A DNA stretch of 64,000 bases from Flavobacterium sp. N1994 (GTDB lineage: Bacteria > Bacteroidota > Bacteroidia > Flavobacteriales > Flavobacteriaceae): the NCBI RefSeq assembly GCF_025947145.1, contig NZ_CP109999.1, positions 2,852,001 through 2,916,000 on the forward strand, written 5' to 3'. Position numbers and translations under genes: made by a program. Below, in pieces: positions 20,013 to 29,707 of this stretch (position 1 is its first letter; each line of letters starts with the position of its first letter). A model generated the notes under the pieces. That model was given only the letters and a program-made list of their open reading frames with translations. It had not been told where the DNA came from and ran no database searches.

Positions 20013-20690
20013 ATGAGACACGGAAAAAAAGTAAATCACTTAAGCAGACAGACTGGACATAGAAAATCTATGTTGGCTAATATGGCTTGTTCTCTTATCG
20101 AGCACAAACGTATTAACACTACTGTTGCTAAAGCAAAAGCGTTAAAACAATTTGTTGAGCCGCTTATAACAAAATCAAAAGAAGATACAACTCACAACCG
20201 TCGTATTGTTTTCGCTTACTTAAGAAATAAATATGGAGTAACGGAACTTTTTAGAGAAGTTGCTGCTAAAGTAGGAGATCGTCCAGGTGGATATACACGT
20301 ATCATTAAAATGGGTAACCGTTTAGGGGATAACGCTGATATGGCCATGATTGAATTAGTTGACTTTAACGAACTATACAATGGAGGTAAAAAAGAAGAGA
20401 AAAAAGGTAGAACACGTCGTGCTAAGAAAACGACTGAAACTACTGCAGCTCCTAAAGCTCCAGCTCCAGCACCAGTTGTTGAAGAAGTTGCTCCAATCGT
20501 TGAAGAAGCTGCTCCAGCAGTAGAAGAAGTAGTGGAAACTCCAGTTGCTGAAGTGGAAACACCTGCTGCAGAAGTAGAAACTCCAGAAGTTGTTGAAGAA
20601 GCTCCAGTAGCAGAAGCAGAAGCTCCTGCTGCAGAAGAAACTCCAGAAGCTCCAGCAGCTGATGAAGAATCAAAAGAAGAAGAGGCATAA
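20013..20690 (+). CDS. rplQ: 50S ribosomal protein L17 with long acidic C-terminal extension
   Basis: L17 lies near the tunnel exit. Residues 1-122 are a normal L17 ([34 protein letters not shown] [51 protein letters not shown] in parts). About 100 further residues form a basic stretch ([14 protein letters not shown]) and then a low-complexity tail of Ala, Pro, Val and Glu ending EESKEEEA. The extension roughly doubles the protein and is probably disordered on the ribosome surface. It closes the operon, before a strong terminator. Confidence 0.97.
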   Translation: MRHGKKVNHLSRQTGHRKSMLANMACSLIEHKRINTTVAKAKALKQFVEPLITKSKEDTTHNRRIVFAYLRNKYGVTELFREVAAKVGDRPGGYTRIIKMGNRLGDNADMAMIELVDFNELYNGGKKEEKKGRTRRAKKTTETTAAPKAPAPAPVVEEVAPIVEEAAPAVEEVVETPVAEVETPAAEVETPEVVEEAPVAEAEAPAAEETPEAPAADEESKEEEA

Positions 20691-20711
20691 TGATTGCCAA
20701 CTCATAAATAT

Positions 20712-20748
20712 AAAAAAGGATAAGCAATTTTGTTTATCCTTTTTTTTT
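20712..20748 (+). terminator. Intrinsic terminator after rplQ
   Basis: AAAAAAGGATAA (20712-20723) pairs with TTATCC and the following T-run (20734-20748) around a 10-nt loop. It ends the ribosomal operon; no other strong intrinsic terminator was seen between rpsL and here. Confidence 0.85.
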
Positions 20749-20816
20749 GTCTAAAACTTAAAACAGAATGTTTATAAACTCTGATAATTCTTTTCTAAAT
20801 TTTAGTATGAAATAAA

Positions 20817-20824
20817 TAAATTTG
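20817..20824 (+). promoter_or_regulatory. -7 promoter element of carA
   Basis: TAAATTTG is an exact TAnnTTTG element 17 bp before the carA start codon. No clean TTTG was found 19-21 bp upstream, so the -33 element is weak or absent. The 5' untranslated leader would be only about 10-12 nt. Confidence 0.5.
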
Positions 20825-20841
20825 CTAAACACAACTACACA

Positions 20842-21963
20842 ATGCAACACACTACAAGATCACAAGCCATTTTATTACTAGCCGATGGAACCATCTTTCA
20901 CGGCAAATCTATCGGAATCTCTGGAATAACCTTTGGAGAAGTTTGCTTCAACACCGGAATGACTGGATACCAAGAAATCTTTACCGACCCATCTTACTTC
21001 GGACAAATCATGGTAGCGACCAATCCACACATTGGAAACTACGGAGTAAATGCTAACGAAGTAGAATCCGATAAAATTAGGATTGCTGGTTTAGTTTGCA
21101 AAAACTTTAGCTTCAACCATTCGCGCCCTGATTCAGAAAGCAATCTCTACGACTATTTTGAAAAACAAAATCTTATCTGCATTTCCGATGTAGATACTCG
21201 TGCTTTGGTAAGTTACATCCGTGACAACGGAGCACAAAATGCAGTAATTTGCACTGATGGAACTGCTGTCGAAGAATTGAAAAGTCAATTAGCCAAAGTC
21301 CCAGATATGAAAGGATTGGAACTAGCTTCTAAAGTTTCTACAACTGAGCCTTATTACTTTGGTAACGAAAACGCAACTTATAAAATTGCAGCTTTAGATT
21401 TAGGTATCAAAACCAATATCTTACGCAACCTAGCCAAAAGAGATTGTTATATCAAAGTGTTTCCCTACGATGCAACCTTCGAAGAATTAAAAGCTTTTAA
21501 TCCGGATGGCTACTTTTTATCTAACGGACCTGGTGATCCTGAACCTTTAGAGCAAGTAATCACCACTGCTCAAAAAATGATAGCTTCCGATAAACCTGTA
21601 TTTGGCATTTGTTTAGGACATCAAATTATTGGATTGGCGAACGGAGTTTCAACATATAAGATGTTTAACGGCCACAGAGGAATCAATCATCCGGTAATGA
21701 ATACCTTGACAGGAAAAGGTGAAATCACCTCGCAAAATCACGGATTTGCTGTCAACAGAGAAGAACTAGAAAGACATCCTGATTTAGAAATTACCCATTA
21801 TCATATCAATGATAATACAGTAGCTGGAATGCGTATGAAATCAAAGAACTGCTTTTCGGTGCAATACCATCCTGAGGCAAGTCCAGGACCGCACGATTCG
21901 GAATACCTTTTTGATGATTTTGTTGCCAACATAAAAAAAGCGAAAAGCCTACTCGAAGTATAA
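20842..21963 (+). CDS. carA: Carbamoyl-phosphate synthase small (glutaminase) subunit
   Basis: CarA hydrolyses glutamine and passes ammonia to CarB for carbamoyl phosphate, which feeds arginine and pyrimidine synthesis. The 373-residue protein has the N-terminal CPSase small domain (GEVCFNTGMTGYQEI) and a class I amidotransferase domain with the nucleophile Cys257 in GICLGHQ and the His343/Glu345 pair in QYHPEAS. NGPGDP is also present. carB is not adjacent. It starts a new unit after the rplQ terminator. Confidence 0.98.
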   Translation: MQHTTRSQAILLLADGTIFHGKSIGISGITFGEVCFNTGMTGYQEIFTDPSYFGQIMVATNPHIGNYGVNANEVESDKIRIAGLVCKNFSFNHSRPDSESNLYDYFEKQNLICISDVDTRALVSYIRDNGAQNAVICTDGTAVEELKSQLAKVPDMKGLELASKVSTTEPYYFGNENATYKIAALDLGIKTNILRNLAKRDCYIKVFPYDATFEELKAFNPDGYFLSNGPGDPEPLEQVITTAQKMIASDKPVFGICLGHQIIGLANGVSTYKMFNGHRGINHPVMNTLTGKGEITSQNHGFAVNREELERHPDLEITHYHINDNTVAGMRMKSKNCFSVQYHPEASPGPHDSEYLFDDFVANIKKAKSLLEV

Positions 21964-22001
21964 CTTTTCGCCTTTGGAATAACTAAATTAGACTTCTACA
22001 A

Positions 22002-23066
22002 CTAATCGTTATAAGCGTATTTTTCATAAATGCTATCAAATTGACCATTGTTTTTTAAGAATGAACTATTAGTGGCCAACCAATTATTGTATTTAGTAGT
22101 TTTGATAGTTTGGATGCCATTAAAGACAGCATAAAACAAATTCTTTTTGGTATTACAAACTTTAACCGCATTGTTATAGGCTACAATAGTTTCATTGGTT
22201 TCTGCTTGTGGTGCTTTTTTTAGTAATTGTAGCGCATTGTAAGCATCAGCATAATTGTTGAATAAAGCAGTAAGTTTATCTTTTTGACTAGATATAAAAT
22301 TAGAGTAGTCAATATTAGCATCATTTAACGTGTTGTCTTTGTACTGGTCTTTATAAAGATCCGTTTTGGCCAAAATTTCTTGATGCATTAAGGCTATGAT
22401 ATCTAAACAACCAGAAAATCCTTTTTTGTCTTTAGCAGTGATTACGGCAGTTAGTTTTTCATCTATCACATTCATTTTATAAAAAAGGATATTTTGATAC
22501 GCATTGTACTCTAAAATGTTTTTTCTTTTTTTAACATTAAGGTGCATTTTATTATTGAAAGCAAAGGCTTTTTTATCCAACTCAAAACTTTTAAGCTCTT
22601 TATAATAGGTGATAAGTTCACTTTCTTTTCGGTTAAGATTGTCTCCAATTTCAGTTAAAGACAAAGTGCTTTGGTATTCATAATCGTTTAAAATTAAACT
22701 TCCGTTGTTCAAACAATCAATCGTTTTTTGATTCATTTTGATGAAACTATCTCTTAGTTGGGTGTTGCCATCAAATCCTCTATTGTTATTTTTCATAAGC
22801 AAATTCACTTTCTCTAATTTCTCTATGATTCTAGCAGCCGTAGTTTTAGTTCTAGAATACATTTGCGATTCTACTATAGTAACAGAATAATCCATCAACG
22901 ATTTTTTAACAAACAATTCGTTTTTAGCAAAATCATCCATATAAGCATCGATGGTTCTGAAAGTTTGCGACTGCAAAAAGTTAGGAAGAAGAGCAACAAA
23001 AAGGAACAAACAAATCATTGACAGTGGATTGTTTGTTGGACTGTTTTTAGTAGTAGAAGTTTTCAT
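22002..23066 (-). CDS. Secreted helical protein of unknown function
   Basis: A 354-residue protein I do not recognise. It has an N-terminal hydrophobic segment (about residues 15-33, ending LQSQ) that looks like a signal peptide, then a mostly alpha-helical Lys/Asn-rich body with no obvious motif, and only two or three Cys. It lacks a lipobox and a T9SS sorting domain, so it is probably periplasmic. It is convergent with carA and divergent from eno; TAGATTTG (minus strand, 23092-23099) is a possible -7 element 26 bp before the start. Confidence 0.7.
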   Translation of the reverse strand: MKTSTTKNSPTNNPLSMICLFLFVALLPNFLQSQTFRTIDAYMDDFAKNELFVKKSLMDYSVTIVESQMYSRTKTTAARIIEKLEKVNLLMKNNNRGFDGNTQLRDSFIKMNQKTIDCLNNGSLILNDYEYQSTLSLTEIGDNLNRKESELITYYKELKSFELDKKAFAFNNKMHLNVKKRKNILEYNAYQNILFYKMNVIDEKLTAVITAKDKKGFSGCLDIIALMHQEILAKTDLYKDQYKDNTLNDANIDYSNFISSQKDKLTALFNNYADAYNALQLLKKAPQAETNETIVAYNNAVKVCNTKKNLFYAVFNGIQTIKTTKYNNWLATNSSFLKNNGQFDSIYEKYAYND

Positions 23067-23223
23067 GATAACAATAGTTTAATTATTGATACAAATCTAC
23101 ATCCAACAGGAAGGGGGCATGTTGTCTTATATTATTTTAAACTTATATAATTAAAGGGAAGTACTATTTTTCATAAATTCGATAGCTAACTAAAACGATT
23201 GCGTTTATAAGTTGTGCAAATAA

Positions 23224-23256
23224 TTGCAAGTCTCTTTTTTTAATTTCTTAAATTTG
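23224..23256 (+). promoter_or_regulatory. Promoter of eno
   Basis: TTG at 23224-23226 and TAAATTTG at 23249-23256 (exact TAnnTTTG), with a 22-bp spacer inside the known Flavobacterium range. The eno start is 33 bp downstream. Confidence 0.65.
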
Positions 23257-23265
23257 TAATCCTAA

Positions 23266-24582
<1,317 letters not shown>

Positions 24583-24607
24583 TCCTTTATAAGGATAGGT
24601 TATAAGT

Positions 24608-24650
24608 ACACCTGACAGATTTTAGAAATCGGTCAGGTGTTTTCTTTTTT
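24608..24650 (+). terminator. Intrinsic terminator after eno
   Basis: ACACCTGAC (24608-24616) pairs with GTCAGGTGT (24632-24640); an inner GATTT/AAATC stem follows one mismatch. A T-rich tract ends at 24650. Confidence 0.9.
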
Positions 24651-24663
24651 ATAAAAGCAAAGT

Positions 24664-24734
24664 AATCCCGTTAGGGATACAATAGTGGTAGAAAGTAAAA
24701 TGTATGAATTAGTAAAGTGCCGTAGGTACGATAT
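24664..24734. repeat. Dispersed repeat family R3, copy 1
   Basis: About 71 bp with two short palindromic blocks, ATCCCGTTAGGGAT and GTGCCGTAGGTAC, about 40 bp apart with GGTAGAAA between. A second copy is at 31333-31402; the end blocks are nearly identical and the middle diverged. It lies between eno and the first island gene. It is non-coding and of a REP-like type. Confidence 0.75.
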
Positions 24735-24780
24735 ATTCATCCCATCGTCATTTCAAGTAATAATAGTAAGAAGAACAACG

Positions 24781-25467
24781 CTATTTTATTATAATCTTTC
24801 TGTAAGTCGTGTAGCCGTCAGAAAACAACTTTAGAGTATAAATTCCAGAAGCCAAGTCGGAAATAAAAATACTATCAAAATTAGTATTCACCGTTTTCAC
24901 CGTTTGCCCTAGGGAATTTACAATATCAACCCGGTCAATCACATTGTTTTTAGCATCAATAAATATTTCCGAATCCGCGGGGTTAGGGTAGATCATCGTT
25001 TGATTTAAAGTAAAACGTTCTGTGGCAAGCGGAGCATTTCCAAATACATACGTATTAAAAATGGGCGTAAAAATAACCAAACTCATAGCAGTTCCTGTCC
25101 CAGAGATATAATATTCCCCTCCCGATTGAAAAAGCGAAAAGAAAGCATTTTCTAATGTGATATGTTGAGTAGCGTTGCAAAGAAGCAACGTACCGGCAAA
25201 AGTATTGAATAGTATAAGATTAGCAGCCGGACAACTGAAAGTTCCATAAAAAGCATTACAGGCTCCCATTCCACTAAAATCAGAAGTGCCTGAAAAAGTT
25301 ACATAAGGGGAAACAGCCGGAGTTATAGTCGAAACAGGGTGATGGATATTATCATCACTAGAGTAATAATCGTATAAATACCACGTCTGAAATAAATCAG
25401 GATTTGGTGTTTGCGAAAAACAATTCATCCCGTATAGTATCGAAAGCAAAGTCAGTATATGTTTCAT
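24781..25467 (-). CDS. T9SS-sorted secreted protein with META/HslJ-like domain
   Basis: The 228-residue protein has a signal peptide (residues 1-19, ending CFSQ), an HslJ/META-like region with the GACNAFYGTF motif at 68-77, and a C-terminal sorting domain from about 155 (MIYPNPADSEIFI ... GIYTLKLFSDG), the Por-secretion type recognised by T9SS. It is probably exported through Sec and then T9SS to the cell surface or medium. It is the first gene of the minus-strand island. Function unknown. Confidence 0.8.
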   Translation of the reverse strand: MKHILTLLSILYGMNCFSQTPNPDLFQTWYLYDYYSSDDNIHHPVSTITPAVSPYVTFSGTSDFSGMGACNAFYGTFSCPAANLILFNTFAGTLLLCNATQHITLENAFFSLFQSGGEYYISGTGTAMSLVIFTPIFNTYVFGNAPLATERFTLNQTMIYPNPADSEIFIDAKNNVIDRVDIVNSLGQTVKTVNTNFDSIFISDLASGIYTLKLFSDGYTTYRKIIIK

Positions 25468-25475
25468 TTTATCTT

Positions 25476-25751
25476 TTATTTGTCATTACTATCAGTATCC
25501 AATTCAGGACTAGCACTCACTCTCGATATAAACGAAACCGTTCCTTTCGTTCTCCAAATTTTATTAGCGTAAAGGATGCCACCAACCAATCCAATAAAAA
25601 TAAGACCAATGGCTATAATCAAATTAGTTTCGCCTGGATTCATAAAATAAATTATCGAGCCTATGGCAAAACAAATTAGCGTAGGGGACATAACAATTTG
25701 AAACCAAACAATGATTTCTGCTATAAATTCAAAAACTTTAGATAGCTTCAT
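25476..25751 (-). CDS. Small membrane protein, unknown
   Basis: A 91-residue protein with two hydrophobic segments, about residues 8-35 and 44-65, separated by NPGETN, and a polar C-terminal tail. Not recognised. It ends eight bases upstream of the T9SS gene that follows on the same strand, so the two may be cotranscribed. Confidence 0.6.
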   Translation of the reverse strand: MKLSKVFEFIAEIIVWFQIVMSPTLICFAIGSIIYFMNPGETNLIIAIGLIFIGLVGGILYANKIWRTKGTVSFISRVSASPELDTDSNDK

Positions 25752-25820
25752 TTATATAATTTTTGAGGTATTAGCTAGCGTCCCACCACTAAAAGAAGTA
25801 CTACTGCAGTAAGTGTAATC

Positions 25821-25879
25821 GTAAAGATACATAATTTTCCTTTTGAGTATTTCTCAACTTAAAACCTGAACCAGTTATT
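25821..25879. repeat. Dispersed repeat family R2, diverged copy
   Basis: GTAAAGATACATAATTTTCC followed by AACTTAAAACCTGAACCAGTTATT. The tail matches repeats at 30209, 31499 and 31630, and the head matches 27797. It may carry a promoter for the gene downstream on the minus strand (TATCTTTA on that strand is close to TAnnTTTG). Confidence 0.45.
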
Positions 25880-26543
25880 GCTCAAAACGACCGCTAACAG
25901 TCATTTTATTTGTCAATATAAAAAAATCGGCATTTTCAATAATTTCATTTTTCTTAGTTTGGAAAAGCACCTTTTCACTGTTGTTTTCTTTGTCAATGTA
26001 TACTTTTCCTATCTTGAATTCTCCACTTATTTCTATAGTTGCAAACCTATTTTTATCAAGTTTTATGATACTGTCTTGGATTTTGTAATTCCCATAATGA
26101 TGCACTCGTCCTCCCCAACTTCCGCTTTTAATTATATATTTTCCATCTTCTTTTAAATCAATGATTAACCCATTACCAACAGCGTGAATATAGGTTTTCG
26201 ACTGCTCCAAATTTTCATAATGCAGATATAAACCGAGTATCGAAAAAATAGTAAATGCAGCTAGGAAGCTAGGAAGTAAACTTCTTGCATTTCTATTTTT
26301 TTTGAACGCTTCTAAATCTTCAGGAATTACTTTCGACAATAAAATGATTTCTAAAATTCCGAAAACTATATAGAAGAAAACAGCAAAAATAAAATCAACT
26401 TGATAGGATTTGTAAAGAATGAAAAAGAACAATCCTCCAACAATCGTTAGCTGTATTATTCTTTTATTTTGATTTTGTGCTTTCAATTGCGGTTCGTATT
26501 TCGTTAAGCTAATAAGACTATGCCAGCTATTTAGGCTAGCCAC
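25875..26543 (-). CDS. Membrane protein with C-terminal soluble domain, unknown
   Basis: Up to 222 residues with three hydrophobic helices (about 28-45, 50-70 and 92-108) and a C-terminal domain of about 110 residues rich in beta-type residues (KYIIKSGSWGGRVHHYGNYKI). Not recognised. The first in-frame start is a GTG at 26543 that lies inside a 27-bp palindrome, so the true start may be downstream. It lies between unrelated small genes of the island. Confidence 0.55.
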   Translation of the reverse strand: MASLNSWHSLISLTKYEPQLKAQNQNKRIIQLTIVGGLFFFILYKSYQVDFIFAVFFYIVFGILEIILLSKVIPEDLEAFKKNRNARSLLPSFLAAFTIFSILGLYLHYENLEQSKTYIHAVGNGLIIDLKEDGKYIIKSGSWGGRVHHYGNYKIQDSIIKLDKNRFATIEISGEFKIGKVYIDKENNSEKVLFQTKKNEIIENADFFILTNKMTVSGRFEQ

Positions 26544-26569
26544 TAATAGCTTTTAGTATAAGTATCGTT

Positions 26570-27052
26570 CTACTTGTTTTTTTTAGCCTCTTTATTTTTA
26601 GGAGAAACTATAAAATCTCCCACCAGTATCTTTTTTTCAAGTTCTTCTTTAGAGACATTTTCACTTGAACCCAATGTATCTTTTGATTTAAAATACTTAG
26701 CGTTTTCTGGTTGAAATTTTTTCATATATTCATAGGTTGTAACGGTCGTGTCTAATTTTACATAGCACTCATTTTTCTTGGCTACTAAATCATAAATACC
26801 TATTTGGGGAATGGCTCTAATTAGTATGGTGTCTCCTATAATTTTCACGTCATATATGCCACCGGTATTGGCTTTCATGATATTGTCAGTATCTCCCCAA
26901 CGCTCTAAATCTATAAAGTCGTGACCACTTGAAATGTTGCTAACTCTATACCACTTTACCGTAATATCTTTGGATTTATATATTTTTTCATCTAAATGTT
27001 TATCACAGGAAATGAAAAAAGGAATGAGGATTAGAATAAATAGTTTTTTCAT
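26570..27052 (-). CDS. Putative lipoprotein, unknown
   Basis: I start at ATG 27052, which gives MKKLFILILIPFFISC with the lipobox Cys at residue 16; an upstream start would place 14 odd residues before the signal. The mature part (about 145 residues) contains WYRVSNISSGHDFIDLERWG and a Lys-rich C-terminus. Not recognised. It is probably anchored in the outer or inner membrane facing the periplasm. Confidence 0.6.
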   Translation of the reverse strand: MKKLFILILIPFFISCDKHLDEKIYKSKDITVKWYRVSNISSGHDFIDLERWGDTDNIMKANTGGIYDVKIIGDTILIRAIPQIGIYDLVAKKNECYVKLDTTVTTYEYMKKFQPENAKYFKSKDTLGSSENVSKEELEKKILVGDFIVSPKNKEAKKNK

Positions 27053-27112
27053 TTTAGGTATTAGGTTTTTAGAATATGCCTCGCAACGTAACACGGTTAT
27101 TAATCAAACAAT

Positions 27113-27754
27113 CTATTCAATTAGTATTTTGTCTACTAGTATTTTTTGTTCAGAAAATAGTTTTATGATATAAAGCCCTTTGGATAGATCGCTTAAATCA
27201 ATTTGAGGAGAAGCGTCAAGGGTCTTAATTACTTTTCCTGAAATATCACTAATCATTATTTTTTCAAAATCTAAGTTCCCAATAGTTACTAATCCTTTTG
27301 TTGGGTTGGGGAATAGTATCATTTTTTCTTGAGTAAAACTAGTATTTTGTAACGCAAGTGGATTAGCATGATAAGTTTGTGTATAATTTGATTCCATTTG
27401 CCCTGGATCATAAACCGCAGTTACGTGAATTTCAAAACCATCAGTATAGAGTTGATTTTGATTGTCTAATTCTAAAAAGCTTAACCCACAATTTGAAACA
27501 AAACCATAAACTGGAGAATAAAAATTATATAAAGCTCTCTCAGTTTGAAATCTAAAGAGCTCGTCGTTACGATAAATATTATATCCCAGTAATGGATTAT
27601 GTGGTTGTAGTGGTTCTTCCCAATTTAGTTGAAAATAATTATTTGGGGTTTCGTAAGTTTGTGACCAAGTCAAATTTTCAACTGGATTGTTTTGTCCAAA
27701 GGAATTAACAACAAACAAGACAAAGAGTAATACAATAAGTAATTTTGCTTTCAT
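27113..27754 (-). CDS. T9SS-sorted protein with fibronectin-III-like domain
   Basis: Start at ATG 27754 (MKAKLLIVLLFVLFVVNSFGQ), giving 213 residues with a signal peptide to about residue 21. A fibronectin-III-like region (LTWSQTYETPNNYFQLNWEEP ... LLGYNIYRNDEL, in parts) is followed by a sorting domain, MILFPNPTKGLVTI to KGLYIIKLFSEQ. Probably an exported surface protein of unknown role. Confidence 0.75.
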   Translation of the reverse strand: MKAKLLIVLLFVLFVVNSFGQNNPVENLTWSQTYETPNNYFQLNWEEPLQPHNPLLGYNIYRNDELFRFQTERALYNFYSPVYGFVSNCGLSFLELDNQNQLYTDGFEIHVTAVYDPGQMESNYTQTYHANPLALQNTSFTQEKMILFPNPTKGLVTIGNLDFEKIMISDISGKVIKTLDASPQIDLSDLSKGLYIIKLFSEQKILVDKILIE

Positions 27755-27796
27755 TTTTTTGGTTTTATGATGTTGCACAATGCTCCCCAGTCAAAT

Positions 27797-27852
27797 AGTA
27801 AAGATATACAATTTCCCTTTTCAATATCCCCAAGGTAAAAACGAATCCACTG
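27797..27852. repeat. Dispersed repeat family R2, diverged copy
   Basis: AGTAAAGATATACAATTTCC, CCTTTT and a diverged AAGGTAAAAACGAATCCACT tail, matching 25821-25879 at many positions. It is upstream of a minus-strand T9SS gene. Confidence 0.35.
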
Positions 27853-27909
27853 TTTCTCTCTAGCTTGTTGTCTGTTTTTAATTTCCTCAATAAATTTTTA
27901 GGATAGGCT

Positions 27910-28848
27910 TTATAGTTTCACTAGTTTACTAACTAATTTACCGGAAAGCTGCCTGTCAACCGATATAAAGTAAACTCCTGTTGGCAAATCCCCTAAGGAA
28001 ATAGTATCAACGCCACTTACTACTTTCTTTACCAGCTGGCCGCTTATAGTATAAATTTCGATAGTATCCGTAACGCTTTTGTTTTCATAGTCAAGAGTTA
28101 TACTGTCTTTGAAGGGATTAGGAAGAATTGATAGTGTCGCGTTGTGAAATTGACTTATACTAAGGGAACTGGTAGAAACCTCAACCATATCTATATAATA
28201 ATAGGCCAAAGAAGTATATAACGAATTAGGATTATAAACAACGTGTTGAGTAGCGGCATCACTCGAAAAATTACCAATGGTGATGTATTGCTCTCCGCCG
28301 GTTGCTATAAAACTCCCAGTAATTTGGGTCCAATTTGTGGCATCGGAAAGCATCGAACTGCTATTCACCTGAGGAAATACAGCAATAGGACCAAATGACC
28401 CATCGCCGCTAATGGGAGTAGTTGAACAATATGCCCCCAAAGAATTAATGGTAAGACCATACCTGTCCGCTGATGATACCCAGAAAGAAACATAATACCT
28501 TTGCCCTGCAACAAGAGGCGAAATTAATTGGGATTGTATATACTCCCTTAAGGCAACCTCCTCGAAATAACAAAAAATACCAGCATAAGCTGTACCATCA
28601 TAAGCACTTTGATTTCCAACAATATTGGCAGGCACACCAACTAAAGTACTAGAATCGGTATAACAGCTGTTATAATAATCTGGACTGGCTGAGGCACTAT
28701 TGCTAGTCACATGCCATGAGGTAGCTTTATCTATTTGACTATTGTTGTCAGGACAGGAGGAATAAGTTTCAAAACTGGGATTGCTCACTAAATTTTGACT
28801 GATCATCTTCGTTGTCAAAGCAAAAAGAACTACTACTAGTTTTCTCAT
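27910..28848 (-). CDS. T9SS-sorted secreted protein
   Basis: Start at ATG 28848 (MRKLVVVLFALTTKMISQ), 312 residues. A signal peptide is followed by a galactose-binding-like segment (NLVSNPSFETYSSCPDNNSQ, then GQRYYVSFWVSSAD and WTQITGSFIATGGEQYITIGNF), a pattern common in secreted Bacteroidota proteins that may bind carbohydrate. The C-terminal sorting domain runs from LSILPNPFKDSITL to PTGVYFISV. Ligand unknown. It is directly downstream of the RAYT on the same strand. Confidence 0.75.
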   Translation of the reverse strand: MRKLVVVLFALTTKMISQNLVSNPSFETYSSCPDNNSQIDKATSWHVTSNSASASPDYYNSCYTDSSTLVGVPANIVGNQSAYDGTAYAGIFCYFEEVALREYIQSQLISPLVAGQRYYVSFWVSSADRYGLTINSLGAYCSTTPISGDGSFGPIAVFPQVNSSSMLSDATNWTQITGSFIATGGEQYITIGNFSSDAATQHVVYNPNSLYTSLAYYYIDMVEVSTSSLSISQFHNATLSILPNPFKDSITLDYENKSVTDTIEIYTISGQLVKKVVSGVDTISLGDLPTGVYFISVDRQLSGKLVSKLVKL

Positions 28849-28893
28849 ATTTTTATAATTAAAGGCATGCTTAGTTATGGCTATAACCCCCAC

Positions 28894-28921
28894 GCTGCGC
28901 AAATGTCTCCCGACTTTGCGC
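28894..28921 (+). repeat. REP hairpin copy A (3' end of the RAYT gene)
   Basis: Arms GCGCAAA and TTTGCGC with an inner GTC/GAC pair around TCCC and a bulged T, preceded by GCT. The conserved tail (TTTGTTATTCATC...) runs into the last codons and stop of the transposase gene. It is inverted relative to copy B on the other side of that gene. Confidence 0.85.
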
Positions 28922-28925
28922 TTTG

Positions 28926-29531
28926 TTATTCATCGTAACTAATATATTTTGAAATTGAATTAGGATTCATAACATTTACAACTGGAATTTGAACTATTTC
29001 AACATCAAGAATTCCTTTGCCATCAATATAGTTTGAAGCACTCGAATAAATATAATCTTGTGGCTTTAAAACAATACCTGCGCGAACAGGATTAAAATGA
29101 ATATAATCAATTTTTGACCACATAAAATTTTCAGAATAAATTTCTTCTGTATGATTGCCCAATTGCCAAAACTGATAATTTTTATTTCTTGAATGTGTTG
29201 CTGTAGCCAATTTAAATCGTTCCAACATCCATTCTCGTCTACTTTCAGGCTCTGATTGAATTTTATCTAAAATAGTTTTAGAAGTAAATTTTTTAAAATC
29301 ACGAATTAAATCCGACAGTTTTCCATCATTTGACTGAATAATCATGTGAATATGATTGCTCATTATTACATAACTATACAAAATCATTCCTTTATTTTTA
29401 ATGCAAAAATCAAAGCATTCGATTACAGTATCTCTATAATTTTTTCTTGAAAAAACATCAACCCAATCGACAACTGTTGCCGTTAAAAAATGGGGTAATG
29501 ATTGTTCTCTTATAACATATCCTTCTTTCAT
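28926..29531 (-). CDS. REP-associated tyrosine transposase (RAYT, Y1/HUH type)
   Basis: The 201-residue protein belongs to the IS200-like Y1 transposase group. His60-Ile-His62 in MSNHIHMII is the HUH motif that holds the divalent metal for single-strand cleavage; the C-terminal YIHFNPVRAGIV is typical of RAYTs. I start at ATG 29531 (MKEGYVIREQSLPHFLTATVV), because family members begin there; an upstream ATG at 29549 adds six residues. The gene is flanked by inverted copies of one hairpin repeat (28894-28921 and 29563-29590), the arrangement of domesticated RAYT/REP pairs. No IS ends or target duplication were seen. Confidence 0.88.
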   Translation of the reverse strand: MKEGYVIREQSLPHFLTATVVDWVDVFSRKNYRDTVIECFDFCIKNKGMILYSYVIMSNHIHMIIQSNDGKLSDLIRDFKKFTSKTILDKIQSEPESRREWMLERFKLATATHSRNKNYQFWQLGNHTEEIYSENFMWSKIDYIHFNPVRAGIVLKPQDYIYSSASNYIDGKGILDVEIVQIPVVNVMNPNSISKYISYDE

Positions 29532-29562
29532 GAGATTATACTTTATCAAATATAAAAAAATT

Positions 29563-29590
29563 GCGCAAAGTCAGGAGACATTTGCGCAGC
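29563..29590 (-). repeat. REP hairpin copy B (inverted, upstream of RAYT)
   Basis: Same hairpin as copy A on the opposite strand, with the loop CAGGAGA rather than CGGGAGA. It lies 32 bp upstream of the RAYT start codon. Confidence 0.85.
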
Positions 29591-29625
29591 TTTTCTTAGG
29601 AACACTATGCTTATAGGAGCACTGA

Positions 29626-29653
29626 GCTGCGCAAATGTCTCCCGACTTTGCGC
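29626..29653 (+). repeat. REP hairpin copy C
   Basis: Identical to copy A over 28 bp and followed by the conserved tail TTTATTATTCATCATAACT. It forms a head-to-head pair with copy B, 35 bp apart, like a BIME. Confidence 0.85.
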
Positions 29654-29707
29654 TTTATTATTCATCATAACTAGCTTTTCTTATAAACACCTTGCTGAGG
29701 AAACAAT

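Noticed and set aside
20452..20727. Leu-rich minus-strand frame opposite rplQ
   Set aside because: Antisense of the Ala/Glu/Pro tail of L17; composition artefact.
28926..29531. Complete active insertion sequence
   Set aside because: No terminal inverted repeats or target duplication; hairpin repeats on both sides and more copies elsewhere fit a RAYT rather than a free IS.
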